Notes: generated from the letters alone by a model not told the origin. A stretch of 64,000 nucleotides of DNA from Piezodorus guildinii (GCA_023052935.1 CM041294.1:87838616-87902615); one strand, 5' to 3'. Counted from the first letter of the stretch, positions 1 to 11,850 are shown. Program-made: numbers and translations.

Positions 1-199
1 TCATTTTTATTATAGTTTATTCACTTAATATATTTATATCAATAAATACAGTCGTAAAATTTATATAACTATACTATTCTTTTTTTTTTTAATTATCATA
101 CTTATTTGATTAATGTTTTTTATAAATTGTATATAGACGTTTTTTCGTTAAGTAGGCTTTATACTTCGAATAACATAAATAGACTAGACTGTCAGTTTC
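1..199. other. AT-rich sequence with no recognised feature
   Basis: I see only AT-rich sequence with a short T run near base 80. There is no credible coding frame and no recognised repeat boundary before the family-A repeat begins near base 200. Confidence 0.5.
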
Positions 200-1746
200 A
201 TTGTCACTTTCACTTACCTATATATGAAATATGTAGTAAGGGAAAGTATTGCGATCGTGAAAATTATCTCATTCCAACGGAAGTACACGTTTAGATCAAC
301 AAATTATTAGGGGACTCGAGTACAAATAATCAAGCTTAGCAAAAAGATCTGTATGTGTCCGTGTGTTGGAAGTCTAGCACAAAATATTACAGCAACTTTT
401 TCATTGAAACTGGCTAACCAGAAGAGCCACTTTATACCATGCATTTTGCACCTTTTTACGATTTTCTAAAAAACGGCTCTAACGATTTTGATTAATCACG
501 CCATATCAATGTAAAATTTAATGGGCTTTAATATCGTATGTTTATTTTAAGTATTTAAAAAGTCCTTAAATGATTTTAACAACGGAGTTAAGTAAAAGTC
601 GTGTGTTGTGCACCAGTTTTTAAAACTATTTTTGAATTCAAGAATCTTTTAACTTCTCATGCGCTATACTATTCTGTAAAGTTTTAGCAATGTAAGTAAG
701 AACAAAGATCATACAGAATACTGAGAATTTTCACCTTTTAGTTCAACTTGTCAATTCATTTAAATGTCGTCCAAGCCCGCGATTTGTTGTCTATATTTAA
801 ACTAAAACATTCTTAAGTTCATAAAATTTATAAACACGTAATAAAAGTACTCAGAAAAAAAATTATTTTTTCTTTTTTAAATTGTTAAAGATAAATACCG
901 GCTGTTTAGTCTATATACCTTACTTAAAGTAAAAATAGCAGTCTACTTCGTCTGACAACGCTTAAATGCCGATATTTTAACTATTGTACCTTTAATTTTG
1001 TTGATTCTATAAAAATAACTATATTATCTTATTACCACTGATAAAAAACAGGTAAATATATAAATTGAATGAATTCGATACCCAACTAAAGGAGAAAACA
1101 AAAAAAATATTTTTTTAATGCAATTTTTCGTTTTTGAACATAAGAGCAGTAAATATACATGTATGATATACCGTTGGAAAGCTAAAGATTTTAGAAAAAA
1201 TATTATCTCATACACAAGCTTTTAAAAGTTAATAGAGAGTGATGAAAAGAAGATAAAACTAACTGATTATTTTAGATAATAATATAATAGATTTTTTAAT
1301 AAAACACATGTTTTTATAGAAATCCAATTTTTTTTATTTATTTATTTAACGTCACTTTATGTTACTATGGCTAATCAGACGATGCTACAGTGAGAGTAAC
1401 TTAAATTTTGCCTATCCAGGTTTTATTAGGATAGGGATCTTTAACGAGTACCTGACATCGCACAGGCTCGGGACCACCTTTTAACGTCCCCTCCGAAGGA
1501 CGGCGTAACTTTGGATTTTTTACTCCCATTAAAAAATCCTTGGACCACCTGCGGGTTTGAACCCGTGACCTTTGGCATGGGAGGCTGTTACGCTAACCAC
1601 CCAGCTACAAGTGATCCCGAAATTCAATTTAATTAATTCTTTAATCAATTTAACGTATTTTTATCTCTAACTGTATTTGAAAATTCTTTCATTGATTTTA
1701 AAAATGGAGGTAACTGAAAGTCGTGTGTTGCCCGCACCAGATTTTT
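200..1746 (+). repeat. Interspersed repeat family A, near full length, with a SINE inside
   Basis: Family A is my label for a non-coding repeat present more than ten times in this window. It opens with a motif like ctttcacttacctatatatg, then gaaagtattgcgatcgtgaa, and closes with ggtaactgaaagtcgtgtg followed by ttgcccgcaccagatttt. The start motif cacttacct and the near-terminal ggtaagtg (here ggtaactg) are inverted, so it may be a non-autonomous DNA transposon, but no transposase or clear target duplication is visible. This copy is about 1.25 kb once the SINE at 1331-1618 is removed. No long reading frame is conserved between copies. Other near-complete copies lie at 40199-41112 and 44685-45487. 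Confidence 0.75.
1331..1618 (-). repeat. tRNA-derived SINE, complete, with 12-bp target duplication
   Basis: Read on the minus strand, the head is tRNA-like. An A-box-like TAGCTGGGTGGTTAG lies at 1593-1607 and a B-box-like GGGTTCAAACCC at 1553-1564, the spacing of a type 2 RNA polymerase III internal promoter. A unique body and an A/T-rich tail (taaataaataaa) follow. Flanks gaaatccaattt (1319-1330) and gaaattcaattt (1619-1630) differ by one base and form a 12-bp target duplication inside the family-A copy, as expected for LINE-mediated insertion. Other copies lie at 42164, 47044, 59336, 61815, 62085 and 62560. Confidence 0.85.
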
Positions 1747-2954
1747 GTTTATTTACTCTTGCTTACTTATATACGAAATATATAATAAGAAGAAGTATTT
1801 TACTTTATAAAAGTATTACCTGAAACAAAATTACATTTGTTTTATATAATTCTGGGATTAGAATCTTTGTTCAATATGGTTGAAGGGGAAACTGTGCATT
1901 TTATTGTCGTTTCAGTCTTGTATGAGGGTCCCAAATTCGACATTTGTCAAGACGAAGCCCCTAGACCTGTCCAAATGGAACAAACAAAACAAACATGAAG
2001 TCATAGGTTGACGATGAAGGGTAAGGGTTGTTTCGTGGAATTTGATAAAGTTATATATAAAAAAAAACTTGAGAAACAAATAACAAATAAGAATTTGATG
2101 AAACAAAACTTTCTCAACAGCGCTTACAAATAAAATCTAAAATATGACTTTCTCATACAAACTGTTACAAAAGGTTCTTGATATTTAGGGAAATTTTAAA
2201 TAGATAAGTTTCCAAAATAAGATTGCTCACGTATATTGAAACCCGATTTTTCAGTAAATTTCAAACTATATTAATTGGACGAATCATCCCTGAAAAAAAA
2301 AAAAATAAAAAAACTTCCTATAAATATGAATATACATAAGAAGGATCTCACAGAATCTCAAGATATCCACGATTCGCTCGTGTTTGCTCTAAATATTTAA
2401 GACGTTCCCACAAATTTTCGCTAAGTAGGCGTTTTATAAAATCGCAAACGTTTTCCCGCATATCAGCATAATAATTCCTAGCCATCAATGGGATTTAAAT
2501 ACTAACAATTTGATTGTAGAAAACAATTAAACAACATTTAAATGCATTAAAATATTCAATATTAATGCTTAAAATATTCAATATTAATGCATTTAAATAT
2601 TCAATATTATCACCAATAACAGATAATAATGATAAATTAAAAAAATAATGATATTTTAACTTAAATATTAATGGGATAATTTAAGTTAAATTTGGTGTAT
2701 GATAATATTAAAATAATTTTCATACTTATTTTTTTTTACTTTTATTTATTTTTACTAAAACAAAATTATATAAAATTTAAACACTTATATAAACATCAGT
2801 TCTTCATGTAGTATCCAAAAACTCATATGAGAATAAACAGGTATAAAAACTCATTAGTCCTTTACCCGAATCCAATAATTTACTTATTTGTATATTATTT
2901 TTAGATTTGCACACGTATATAAACTTAATTTTAATGTAAACAAATAGGGATGTA
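1747..2954. repeat. Mostly featureless AT-rich stretch with a small tandem repeat
   Basis: Bases 1755-1815 look like a decayed family-A 5' end. At about 2541-2612 a unit of roughly 26 bp containing aaatattcaatattaatgc is repeated about three times. I see no gene in the rest. Confidence 0.5.
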
Positions 2955-4345
2955 TATTTAAATAAAGTTGCTATTACTCTCCTATCGGTGGGTTTTAGAT
3001 GTAGAACTTAATGAGCTTTTATACTATGTAGATTTCTTTTCTGATTGAAATAGTCTGACAGTGCTTTAATCCAGATATTTAAAAATGTCTTCCTATAAAG
3101 TACATTTAATTTTGTCGATTCAAAAAAATGCACACTACCATTTTATTAGGGTCGATAAAAAGCGGCTAAAATTATATTATAAAAGTTAGCCGTATTTCAT
3201 AAATGAGGAAGTATTTAAACAAAATGTTTCTGGATTAAAGATAAAAAAAACTGGCTGAAAAACATAATATTCCAATAGACATTCAACTTAATTACAAAAA
3301 TAACTGGGCTCTAATCTACAGCAATTTAGGGAACCTCTCACAGGTATTTATAGATCAAAATTTATACTAAGGGCTGTTAGTCTCAGAAAAAATGTTTGTA
3401 CATATAAATTTAGACTATAATTATGGGAGCAATATTTATTTGATACCAAATTATGTTTTAATAGGGCGAAATGAATATTTAAAATTAGATGTGAATTGGA
3501 TTACCTGAACTATAATACATTTTGGTCAAATAACATTGTGATATGCTCGCTTTGTAATAGAAGAGAAGTAGAAAATACATTTCATTTCCTCGCTACATGC
3601 CCATTTTTTTTTTTTAAATTAGATAAGATGTTTCGGAAAAGATTATTAAACATAAATGAAGTATAAACTATCTTACGCCAAAACTGGATGGCTGTGTATA
3701 AATATTGTAAAATAGCATGGCCTTACAGATATAAATTTATAAAATAATTTAATATATAAATTAAAATTGAAATAATATATATAACGTATATTTTTATATA
3801 TTATTTATATAATAAATAGTAAATAGTAGTAGATATTTTACCATTATTAGTATGATTGTATGTATTATATATTGTTTTATGATAATAATAGTAAATAGTA
3901 TAATAGTTTACTGTATTTATATATTGTATATATTTATAGTTACTGTTGTATAAATTGTAAAATTGAACAGGTCGGCTTCGATATGACGGTCTAATAGACT
4001 ATTGTTCTATTAATGTTTTTTTATATGTTATATTTTTTTTGTAATATGTTGAAATTAAAAAATAAAAAAACAGTTATCTATCTATCTATCCATCAATCTA
4101 AAAAGGGGCTAAATATAAAGATTTAAAGAATTTGATTACCACATAAAGAGAGAACAAAACAAAACATATTTATCACTTTTATAGTCATAATAGGGTGTAT
4201 AATATACCGTTGGAAATAAATATATTAGAAAAAATATTATCTTATATACATATTTGTAAAAGTTAATGTAAAGTGACGAATAGAGCTTAAACCTATTACT
4301 GACTATTAACATGGAAATTTTAATTTTCATATTATTAATTTATTT
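2955..4345 (+). repeat. Family A copy split by a non-LTR remnant
   Basis: The left part (about 2955-3180) and right part (about 4085-4345) match the middle and 3' half of family A, including the conserved segment ataccgttgga near 4205. The intervening ~900 bp is a foreign retrotransposon remnant. The 3' end of this copy is diverged. Confidence 0.6.
3185..4090 (+). pseudogene. Non-LTR retrotransposon 3' remnant
   Basis: A broken frame near 3490-3605 reads as a cysteine-containing C-terminal segment (CSLCNRREVENTFHFLATCP), the CX2C...H...C pattern found after the RT domain in many non-LTR elements. The T-rich run near 3605-3616 and several stops break the frame. After a long AT-rich 3' UTR the copy ends in (ATCT)n at about 4076-4092, a simple-repeat tail typical of several non-LTR clades. 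The clade is not determined. Confidence 0.6.
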
Positions 4346-4989
4346 TAACAGACCAGGTAACTATAAGTCCTGATTTTTCGAAAACGAACTGTATTTAAAT
4401 TATTCGGATATTTGCATACAAAATACTAAAATCGAGATGAAATATTGTGCGGGTGGGAGAAGGATTGTGTAAATTTTGTGTCATAGTAGTTTTTTATGGT
4501 AATTAAAAAAAAAACAAAAAAAAACTTTATTGTGAAATAAAAATCTGTGTAGGGACCGCCGAATTACATTGCGGTATGAAATATACTTTGGGACCGATTT
4601 CCATACCTACAAGATATACAGTCGTGAACATAGGATATTGCAGAACTAAATAATAAAAAAAAAGTATTCAGAATTAAACATGTTAAGCGAAAAAATAATA
4701 TTATATCTTGAAAATTAAGAAAAGCACATAAAATATCATTGAAAAAAATATAGAAGTTAAGTTCTCTCTAAAATGAATTATAATCTTAATTTTCAAAACT
4801 ATGACCACTGTTGATTTGTATCACCTATCTTTTTCATGTAAATCGTTTCACTTTCTGTAATCTCACAATGTTAAATGTTTTTGATAGCAAAATGTTAAAT
4901 TAAAATTACAATTTAAGTCAAAACTACTAACCAAGAACTAAGAAACATATTATTTATTTATTATTCATTTAAGGTATAGCAACTCTAAA
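4346..4989. other. No recognised feature
   Basis: AT-rich sequence with several A runs. No frame, repeat end or RNA gene is supported. Confidence 0.5.
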
Positions 4990-5595
4990 ATGAATTCTTA
5001 GATTATTGTGACTGATTCTTGGAGTGTGCTGGCTGCCATCGACAGCCAAACACCAACCAACGTGATAGTCCGAGAAATAATAAACGAAATAAAAGTCAGA
5101 GGTATGAATGTCATTTTGGTATGGGTACCAGCTCATCAGGAATTTCGGGCAATGAAAAAGTTGACCAGGCATCCAACAAGGCCAGAATAGGAGAAGAAAA
5201 TAGTATTGTGCAAATTAGTGAAGTAACAGTAGAAGATTGGGTGCTTCAATAAAAAAATATATACTAATGAGATTGGACAGAAAAATGGAAAAGAGAACAA
5301 ACAAAGCAGGGAGCAATAAAACCTAATTGTAACAAATAGGAAACTAGCTTGAGAACGTCCTGGAGGGAAAATATTGTACTGTGTATATTAGAATTGGCCA
5401 TTGCCATGGATACCTCCTAAACGGCTAGAAGCTCTCACTAGCACAGAATCCGACAAAGTCCTACAACAGTAATACATTGCTAATAGAATGCAAGCAATAC
5501 GAAAATTTGAGAAGAGAATCGGACCGCCACACACCCTGCATAAAATAATGCGACGAAGAGAAACATATATCCGTATTTTTGGACTACCTAAAGAT
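4990..5595 (+). pseudogene. RNase H domain relic of a non-LTR retrotransposon
   Basis: Two overlapping frames form an RNase H domain. Bases 5008-5145 read VTDSWSVLAAIDSQTPTNV, then VILVWVPAHQ, the DS(x)S/A and WVPxH motifs of RNase HI-type domains in I/R1/Jockey-type elements. After a frameshift near 5140 the second frame continues SGISGNEKVDQASNKA, the usual GNExxDxxA motif. Downstream, broken frames to about 5520 resemble the cysteine-rich C-terminus of such polyproteins. The EN and RT parts are absent. It cannot produce an intact protein. Confidence 0.8.
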
Positions 5596-7285
5596 TGTAT
5601 GGTAATACTATAGAATATAATAGTTACTATGATGACGCTAATGAGGGTAGAGGTGAATCACAAATAAAAAATAAAAAAAAGTGGTTACAAACAAAAATAT
5701 TCGATTGGATCAAATTCATTACCATGAAGAATTCAACCATAGGTGATGCAATTTCTAAGGCCACGGCTGTACATAAAAAGAATCATAATAATCGGTCGAG
5801 CCATTTCGGAGGAGTACAACCAGAAACATCGTGACACGAAATTTTTATATATGAGATATAGTCCTGATTCTCGACATTAATTTTAGCCCGAAACTTTACC
5901 CACAGACATTTCGGGAAGTAGCTCTAAAAAATTTCTTGAATAAAGATCGTGGCATGCGAAGGTGGGTGTTCGAGGTCGCTGTTTGGCGAGTGCGTGGGTG
6001 GCTGGAAGCTATTGATGAGTTCTCTATCCTTCGGCTCATTAACATTAACAATCGTAGTGTAGTCACTATCCTGCCTGATAGTCTACCAAAGCCGATTAGA
6101 GGAAGCATTTGTCAAGCTTAAGGTTATACATCATTATCCCAGTTATGGGATTGTTATGTTTTGAATGGTATACTTGTTTTATCAAGCTCAACAGAAGTGA
6201 TTTTAAAAACATTATACTTTTGCATTATTGAAATTCAAGTTAAAATGTTCTCCTGACATAACTGCCTAATAAAAATCACTCCATGGCTTTAACTCCCCTC
6301 CTCCCAACATACTCTACTATGCCAAAATACCGAAACATCATCCCTGTTATGTACTGAAGATACTGAGGGGCGTATGCTCATTAATAAATAATTTTAATGT
6401 TAATCAAGTAAATATTAACAAGCCTTTGTCGGCAAAAGTTCAGAGGCGTTTCCTATCCCTCCCCCCCCTCTAGGTTTCCCCATCGGTAACTTTCTAGACC
6501 CTAGCAACTAGTAGATAATATTTTTAACTGCTGACCCTGGGCACTGTCTACATCCTCTTTGTCATGCCCAAAATCGGCAATTTCCAAAACATAATAGAAG
6601 AGGGGAGAGAAGTGACGAGGGTGTTCCATCCACAAGAAGAGAAGGTCCGTCGGAGGTCTGAGATCAGATACTGGGGAACGAACCATGAAGACCAGAGCAA
6701 TTTTCAACTCCGCCAGCCGACTAAGTGTTATTAAGGTATTTCTTTGTTTGTTATTTTTGTATGCAAAAGTAGTAGTAATGTATTCTCATTATAGGTTCTA
6801 GACATTATATAAAAGATTGTATATGTATTACTAATGTTATAATAGTACATTTATTGAAAACTGGTTAATTTAATATTCCCCTACATGCCATCTATTAGGA
6901 TAGCTAAACACGATACCTTTAGAAAAGAAATCCAATGGTTCCAAAAAGTATATTATATACACGTAAATACATTAAATATAATAATTAATACTGTACTGAA
7001 TATACCGCTGCCTTAGAAAAGCCCACTACATCCACTGATTGTCAACTGAATTACAGGTGCATTGAATAAGAAGAACAGTGAGACAAAACTAATCTAATAT
7101 GCACACACCCTTAACTTAACGGTTGTTAAAATAAATTCAAGGACTATTAAATAAAGATTTAACTACTCTTCCTTTATTTAATCCTTCTTAAAAAGCTTCA
7201 AGAATTATACCAGTTTTATTTAAAATATGTAGCTTAGATTAAATACTGTAATAATCTAAAATTATTTTGTAAAAATATCACAGAA
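5596..7285. other. Long stretch without a recognised gene
   Basis: Several short frames exist (for example 5595-5834 and 5936-6121 plus, 6501-6707 minus), but none has a motif I recognise. A somewhat GC-richer patch at 6500-6720 also has no match I can name. Confidence 0.45.
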
Positions 7286-7859
7286 GTTTATGTCCTGATA
7301 GTCACTTTTTATTCCATTATACAACTTTTTAAATAAGATAACATTTTTTCCTAAAATATTCAGCTTTCCAACGATATATTATACGTGTATAATTACCATT
7401 CTAAGGTTTGGAAAAAAAAAAAATCTTAAAAACATCTTAGAGTTATCAAATCCGTTCAACTTGTATATTTATCCAGTTTTTATCAACATAATGAAATGAT
7501 AAGGTGAACTTTTGTTTGTAATCTACAGATTTAAAGGTAACTTAGAATAAGAAAATTTAAACTATCTGGATTTAAGCCCCATCAGACCATTTCAATCAGA
7601 ATAAAACCTACATACCCTAGCCGGTACATACCCTAGGATCACCTACCCTAGGTAGCTGCCCCGGACAGGGGAGTAAGTCAGAATGCTCTGGAGAGGCAAC
7701 ACCTGACTCGGGAGAATCGGGTTGATACCCTGCTTCTCCTTAAACCCTAAAACATTACAGAGAATAGAACGAATAGAGGTGGACTGATTTTGCGGAATGC
7801 GACACGGCGTGGTAAACGAATTTTCGAATTGCTACCTGAAACATTCGAGGCCTAACAGG

Positions 7860-8545
7860 AAAGGAGAATGAGCTTGTAGAAGAAGTTAAGAGGGCAAAAG
7901 TGGATCTGCTTAGAATGACCGAGACCAAGAAGAAAGGAAAAGGAGAATTTAAAATCCAAGACTACACACTATTATATTCGGGGGTTAACAGGAATGAAAG
8001 AGCAGTTTGGTGGAGTCGAGTTCTTGTTCCATAATGACCTTGCTTCAGTAATAAAGGCAAGGAAATTCGTGAACGACCGAATCATGGAATTGGACATTGT
8101 GGAGGGAGAAAAGATTCATTCATACATTGTCGCTTACGGACCTAACGAAAATGCAAGAATGGAAGAAAATGATTCGTTTTTTAATTCCCTTCAAAAGAAA
8201 ATGGATGACTGCGAGGGCACACCTACGGTCTTGGGAGACCTGAACGGCCGAGTTGGCTGCGAACATGAGAAGTGGTATGGAACGTTAGGAAGATATGGAG
8301 AAAGCTTTCTAAACGAAAATGGAGAGAGAATCCTAAATTTTCTGTGTGGCGAAACGGAACTTTACAATAGCTCATACACTGTTCCACATAAAGAAAAACA
8401 TAGATACCCATAGAGGAACCGGACAGAAACGAAAGATCCTTAATAGACTATATTCTGGTGAAAAGAAAGATGTCAGGGACCTGTGTGATGCGAGAGTCAA
8501 AAGGGGCTATGAAATCGGAAGTGACCATTATACTACTGTGTAAAC
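7860..8545 (+). pseudogene. AP-like endonuclease domain of the RTE-like element
   Basis: Broken frames give the expected order of EN motifs: ENELVEEVKRAKVDLLRMTETK near 7869-7930 (TETK is the catalytic glutamate region), a central frame 7994-8413 with GDLNGRVG and later NENGERILNF, and a third frame 8346-8543 ending GSDHYTTV, the C-terminal SDH motif. In this family the enzyme nicks target DNA to prime reverse transcription. At least two frameshifts separate the three parts. The domain is complete in order but not translatable as one protein. Confidence 0.8.
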
Positions 8546-9059
8546 AGGCTCTGGAAGGAAGTGAAAAGCAAAAAGAAACACAGGAATCCTAAGAAAAGAA
8601 TAATCAAATCTTACCGCTTAAAAGAGGAGGAAATGGCTGCATTTACCAAGAGGAAATTGAAAGAATATCACTAGACTGTAACAGACCCTGGGATAACGAC
8701 GAAATAGAGAGAGCTGGGCAGCTTTTAGAAAAATCGTCCTAGATGCATCGAAATTGGTCTGCGGTGAGAAAATTGGATCCGGTCTTAAGAGAATAGATTG
8801 GTGGAATGAGGACGTGAAAAAGGCTATCCAGAGAAGAGGAAGAATTCCCTCAGTCAAAAACCCCAACAACTTACCAGACATACAAAACTCGGAGAAGGGA
8901 AGCCAAATTATTAGTAATTCAGGGGAAGAGAAGATCCTGGGAGGATTTTGGTCGGAAGCTGAAAGAAAATGCAAGGGAAAACCAGAAAATCTTTTACCGA
9001 GTGTCAGATGAAGGACCGGCCAACTACCCTGAATGAAATAAGAGATAAAAACGGGAACA

Positions 9060-10430
9060 TCATCTGGCAAGAGGAGTACATCATGGAAAGATGGAGAGAA
9101 TATTTTAAAGATCTGTTAGAGGGGAGAGACGTTAGGCGTGCGTAACTCGGAACGATGCAGAGGAACGTTTGGGATGAGCAAAACTACATCAGCGAAGAAG
9201 AACTGCAGATGAAATCGAAAAGATAAGGCTAGGAAAGAAGCTGACTTGATGAAATCACCTCGGAAATGACCAAGTACATGGGCAGCAAAGGCCAGGAGAT
9301 GTTTCTCCATCTTTTAAATATGATCTGGAAGAAGAAGGAGATTCCCAGAGACTGGGAAATAGCGGTAATTGTACCAATTCACAAAAAGGGGGACAATCGA
9401 GAGTGCAGTGACCATAGGGGAATATCAATTCTCAGTGTGCCGGCAAATGTCTACTCTAGAATTCTAGAATCAAGATTGAGGAAAATAGTAGATTGCCAAC
9501 TGGAAGAAGAACAGTATGGCTTTAGGAATCAGAGAAGCACGCAGGATCTCATCTTCAAAATGAGACAAATAACAGAAAAGACTGTTGAGAAGGACAAGAG
9601 CTCTCCGTCTGTTTCGTTGATCTCCAGAAGGCTTTTGGTAGAGTGAAAAAAGAAGATATAGAGAGGACACTGTCTGAGGGAGGTGTAGACCAGGGAACAA
9701 CCTTGGCAGTGATGAGTTTCTATAAAAAAATGAGGAATGTGATTAGGACCAGAAATCACATTTCAAAAGAATTTGAAGATACACTGGGTATCGCAGGGCT
9801 GAGCCTGAGTCCTTTGCTCTTCAGCATGGTTCTGGACTTGGCACTAAGGAGAGCCAAGCCTATAATGAGGAAATTCCAGCTAGGGCACAGGAACTTGTAT
9901 CCTACCAAATATTCCCTGATGGCCTTCGCTGACGACATCGTCCTTACTAGCTGCCAACGATCGAGACCTCCAACACAACATAAATGTCCTCCAAGAGGAA
10001 TTATCGCAATAAATATGAAGACAGACGAAATGCTATGCGTATTGGAAAGAAACCCCGAAGGATAATGAGAGTACTGAGGGTTTTAGGAGAGAGATTAGAG
10101 CAGGTTGACAGTTTCAAATATATGGGAGCTCATCTCAATGAGAGTGGCTACATAGACAAGGAAGTGGCCCAAAGAATCGGAGCAGCAGGCAAGATATTCT
10201 TTATGGTCAGACGAGGTTTCCTAGGGAGAAGAGAAGTGACAAAGCGGACCAAGCTAGCAGTCTATAAATCGACCTTCCTCCCTATTCTATCGTACTCCAC
10301 AGAATCGTGGATCCTCACCACAAAACACAGGAGTCAGATACAAGCGATGGAAATGAGGTATCTACGAAAAATAGAGAGGAAATATAAGAAGAGATAGAAT
10401 AAGGAACGCCACCATACGGGCTAATCTAGA
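9060..10430 (+). pseudogene. Reverse transcriptase domain of the RTE-like element
   Basis: Successive frames carry RT motifs. Frame 9266-9646 has WEIAVIVPIHKKGD, then DHRGISIL and EEQYGFRNQRST. Frame 9643-10065 has the LSPLLFS region and the catalytic box FADDIV (near 9925-9942). Frame 9984-10397 has the thumb region FKYMGAHLNESG and a C-terminal LRKIERKYKKR stretch. Motif A, expected near 9610-9650, is disrupted by a frameshift. The FADD box keeps its two aspartates, but the chain is broken at three or more points. Confidence 0.8.
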
Positions 10431-10999
10431 TGTCAAACCGGCGGAGACCATACTGAAGAGCAAAAACTAAGGTGTTTGGACATCTTCTTGGATGGATCCA
10501 GACAGAAGTGCCAGGAAGACCTACGAGACCCGCACGGAAGGAAAAAGAGCCAAGGAAGCCGCGTATCTCTGAGGATGTGTCAAAGAAGCATGCAGGAAAC
10601 GCGGAATAAATTGGGACAGGAGAGCAGAGTTGGTGCAGGAGAGGGACAACTGGACCAGACTCTCAGAGGACAGCAGGACCCTCACACCAACAGCGGTAGA
10701 AGGAGAAATGTTATGATGATGATGATGATAAAACCTACATGATATTAGAGCCCATTAGATCATACACCATATGGTGAGTTTTAAACAAAATCGTTAGAGG
10801 TGTTATTGAAAAAATCGTAAAAAGATGCAAAACGCTAAGTATAAAGTTGGTCTTCCGGTAAGACGATTTTGGTGAAAAAGTTGCTGTAAAATCTCCGGCA
10901 TGTACAGTTTTAAAATAAGAAATTTTATCGCTGAAGGAATTAGTCCGGGTGGCGGTCATTAAATGAAACAACTGAATAGTTTCAACTATTTTATTGTTT

Positions 11000-11045
11000 G
11001 CCAACGTTTCGACCCCCATTGTGGGTCATCATCAGGGCGTCTGGT
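11000..11045 (-). ncRNA. Hammerhead-ribozyme-like motif (left arm copy)
   Basis: Reverse complement of the motif at 11083-11132. On the minus strand it reads CTGATGA, a GACCC/GGGTC stem, then GAAACGTT. See the plus-strand copy for the reasoning. Confidence 0.55.
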
Positions 11046-11082
11046 AGGTGAGTGGAAACTGTAGGTGAGTTTCCACTCACCT

Positions 11083-11132
11083 ACCAGACGCCCTGATGAT
11101 GACCCACAATGGGGGTCGAAACGTTGGCAAAC
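11083..11132 (+). ncRNA. Hammerhead-ribozyme-like motif (right arm copy)
   Basis: CTGATGA at 11093-11099 is followed by one extra T, a five-pair stem GACCC/GGGTC closing a short loop, and GAAACGTT at 11118-11125. GCC before and GGC after the core can pair as the start of stem I. These are the conserved parts of a hammerhead core (CUGANGA, stem II, GAAA, NUH). The cleavage triplet would be GUU. Stem III would be only ACGU, so an active form would probably need two molecules or two adjacent motifs. The extra T before stem II is a real concern for activity. Confidence 0.55.
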
Positions 11133-11734
11133 AATAAAATAGTTGAAACTATTCAGTTGTTTCATTTAATGACCGCCACCCGGACTAATTCCTTCAGTAA
11201 TTCTCAACGGTCAACTAGTTATATCCACAATGAAGAAATTTTATCGTTTTCGAGCAAGAGTTACCACGAATAACGTTGTTTTTTTTTTGGGTCTTAGATA
11301 TTTGTACTTAAAACGTATACTTTCGATGAAAACTCGAATTTAAAATTTCATAGGTAAGTGAAAGTACAAAACATAAAAATATTGCAATGTTTTTATTTTT
11401 GAAAATTGAAGTTAAAATATTCCTCTAAAATAACTGCGTAATAGGACTCAGGTTAGACAGAGGTGCTACAAGGATTATCACCTTACCTATTATACTGTAA
11501 CACGCCACAATATCAAACCCTTACCTCAACACATTCTTTGTTTATCAACTTTATGAGAGGTGGGAATAAACAAATATTAATATTTAAAAAAAAGTATATA
11601 ATATTTTAGCCTTTTAATTACTTATTTAAAATATGTGTACTTATTTGTAATATGTTGACTATTAATACATTCTTTCTTTCTTTGTACATCCTTTCTACCG
11701 AAAGCTTAATTTTTTTTTTTAGCTGTATGAGTTT

Positions 11735-11850
11735 TTTCAGGTTAGTACTAGATGAGGGCAGAGGATTTAAGCCAGTTAAAAGCCCCGGCACCGAGAAGCG
11801 AACTTCTATAAGTGCGTTAACTCGCTTGGCCATTCCAGCTATTTAAAGAC
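11735..11850 (-). repeat. tRNA-like pseudogene or SINE head
   Basis: On the minus strand, tggccaagcgagttaacgc resembles an A-box region, and a degenerate T-arm-like segment (aagttcgcttctc) follows. The spacing is tRNA-like, but the stems are poor and no copy elsewhere in the window confirms it. Low confidence. Confidence 0.3.

Larger units (their letters stand above)
7601..10740 (+). mobile_element. RTE-like non-LTR retrotransposon with 13-bp TSD
   Basis: Direct repeats ataaaacctacat at 7601-7613 and 10728-10740 bracket 3.1 kb that is GC-richer than its surroundings. The left end has a GC-rich leader (about 7614-7860), followed by an AP-type endonuclease, a reverse transcriptase and a trinucleotide (ATG)n tail at 10711-10727. 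Short tandem-repeat tails and the EN-RT order fit the RTE clade or relatives. Several frameshifts and stops interrupt the frame, so this is a dead but structurally complete insertion. The target is a family-A copy on the opposite strand. Confidence 0.85.
10917..11246. mobile_element. Palindromic PLE-related element, perfect 130-bp arms, with direct repeats
   Basis: Arms 10931-11060 and 11068-11197 are exact reverse complements by my reading, separated by only 7 bases. A single-copy tail at 11198-11232 (taattctcaacggtcaac and on) exists on the right only. Direct repeats aagaaattttatcg flank the whole at 10917-10930 and 11233-11246 and restore a continuous family-A sequence when the insert is removed. 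Each arm carries a hammerhead-like motif. There is no coding capacity. The layout (inverted terminal repeats plus a one-sided tail) matches the PLE at 32.2 kb with its coding body removed. Confidence 0.8.
7286..11366 (-). repeat. Family A copy (minus strand) holding two nested insertions
   Basis: On the minus strand the family-A start (reverse of ggtaagtgaaagta) lies at 11352-11366 and the middle and 3' part run to about 7286. The copy is cut at 7613/10728 by an RTE-like element and at 10930/11233 by an HHR-type palindrome. Removing both restores a continuous family-A order, so family A was here first. Confidence 0.7.

Noticed and set aside
11640..11850. Possible functional tRNA-Leu
   Set aside because: Stems do not close and the T arm is degenerate; at best a tRNA-derived fragment.
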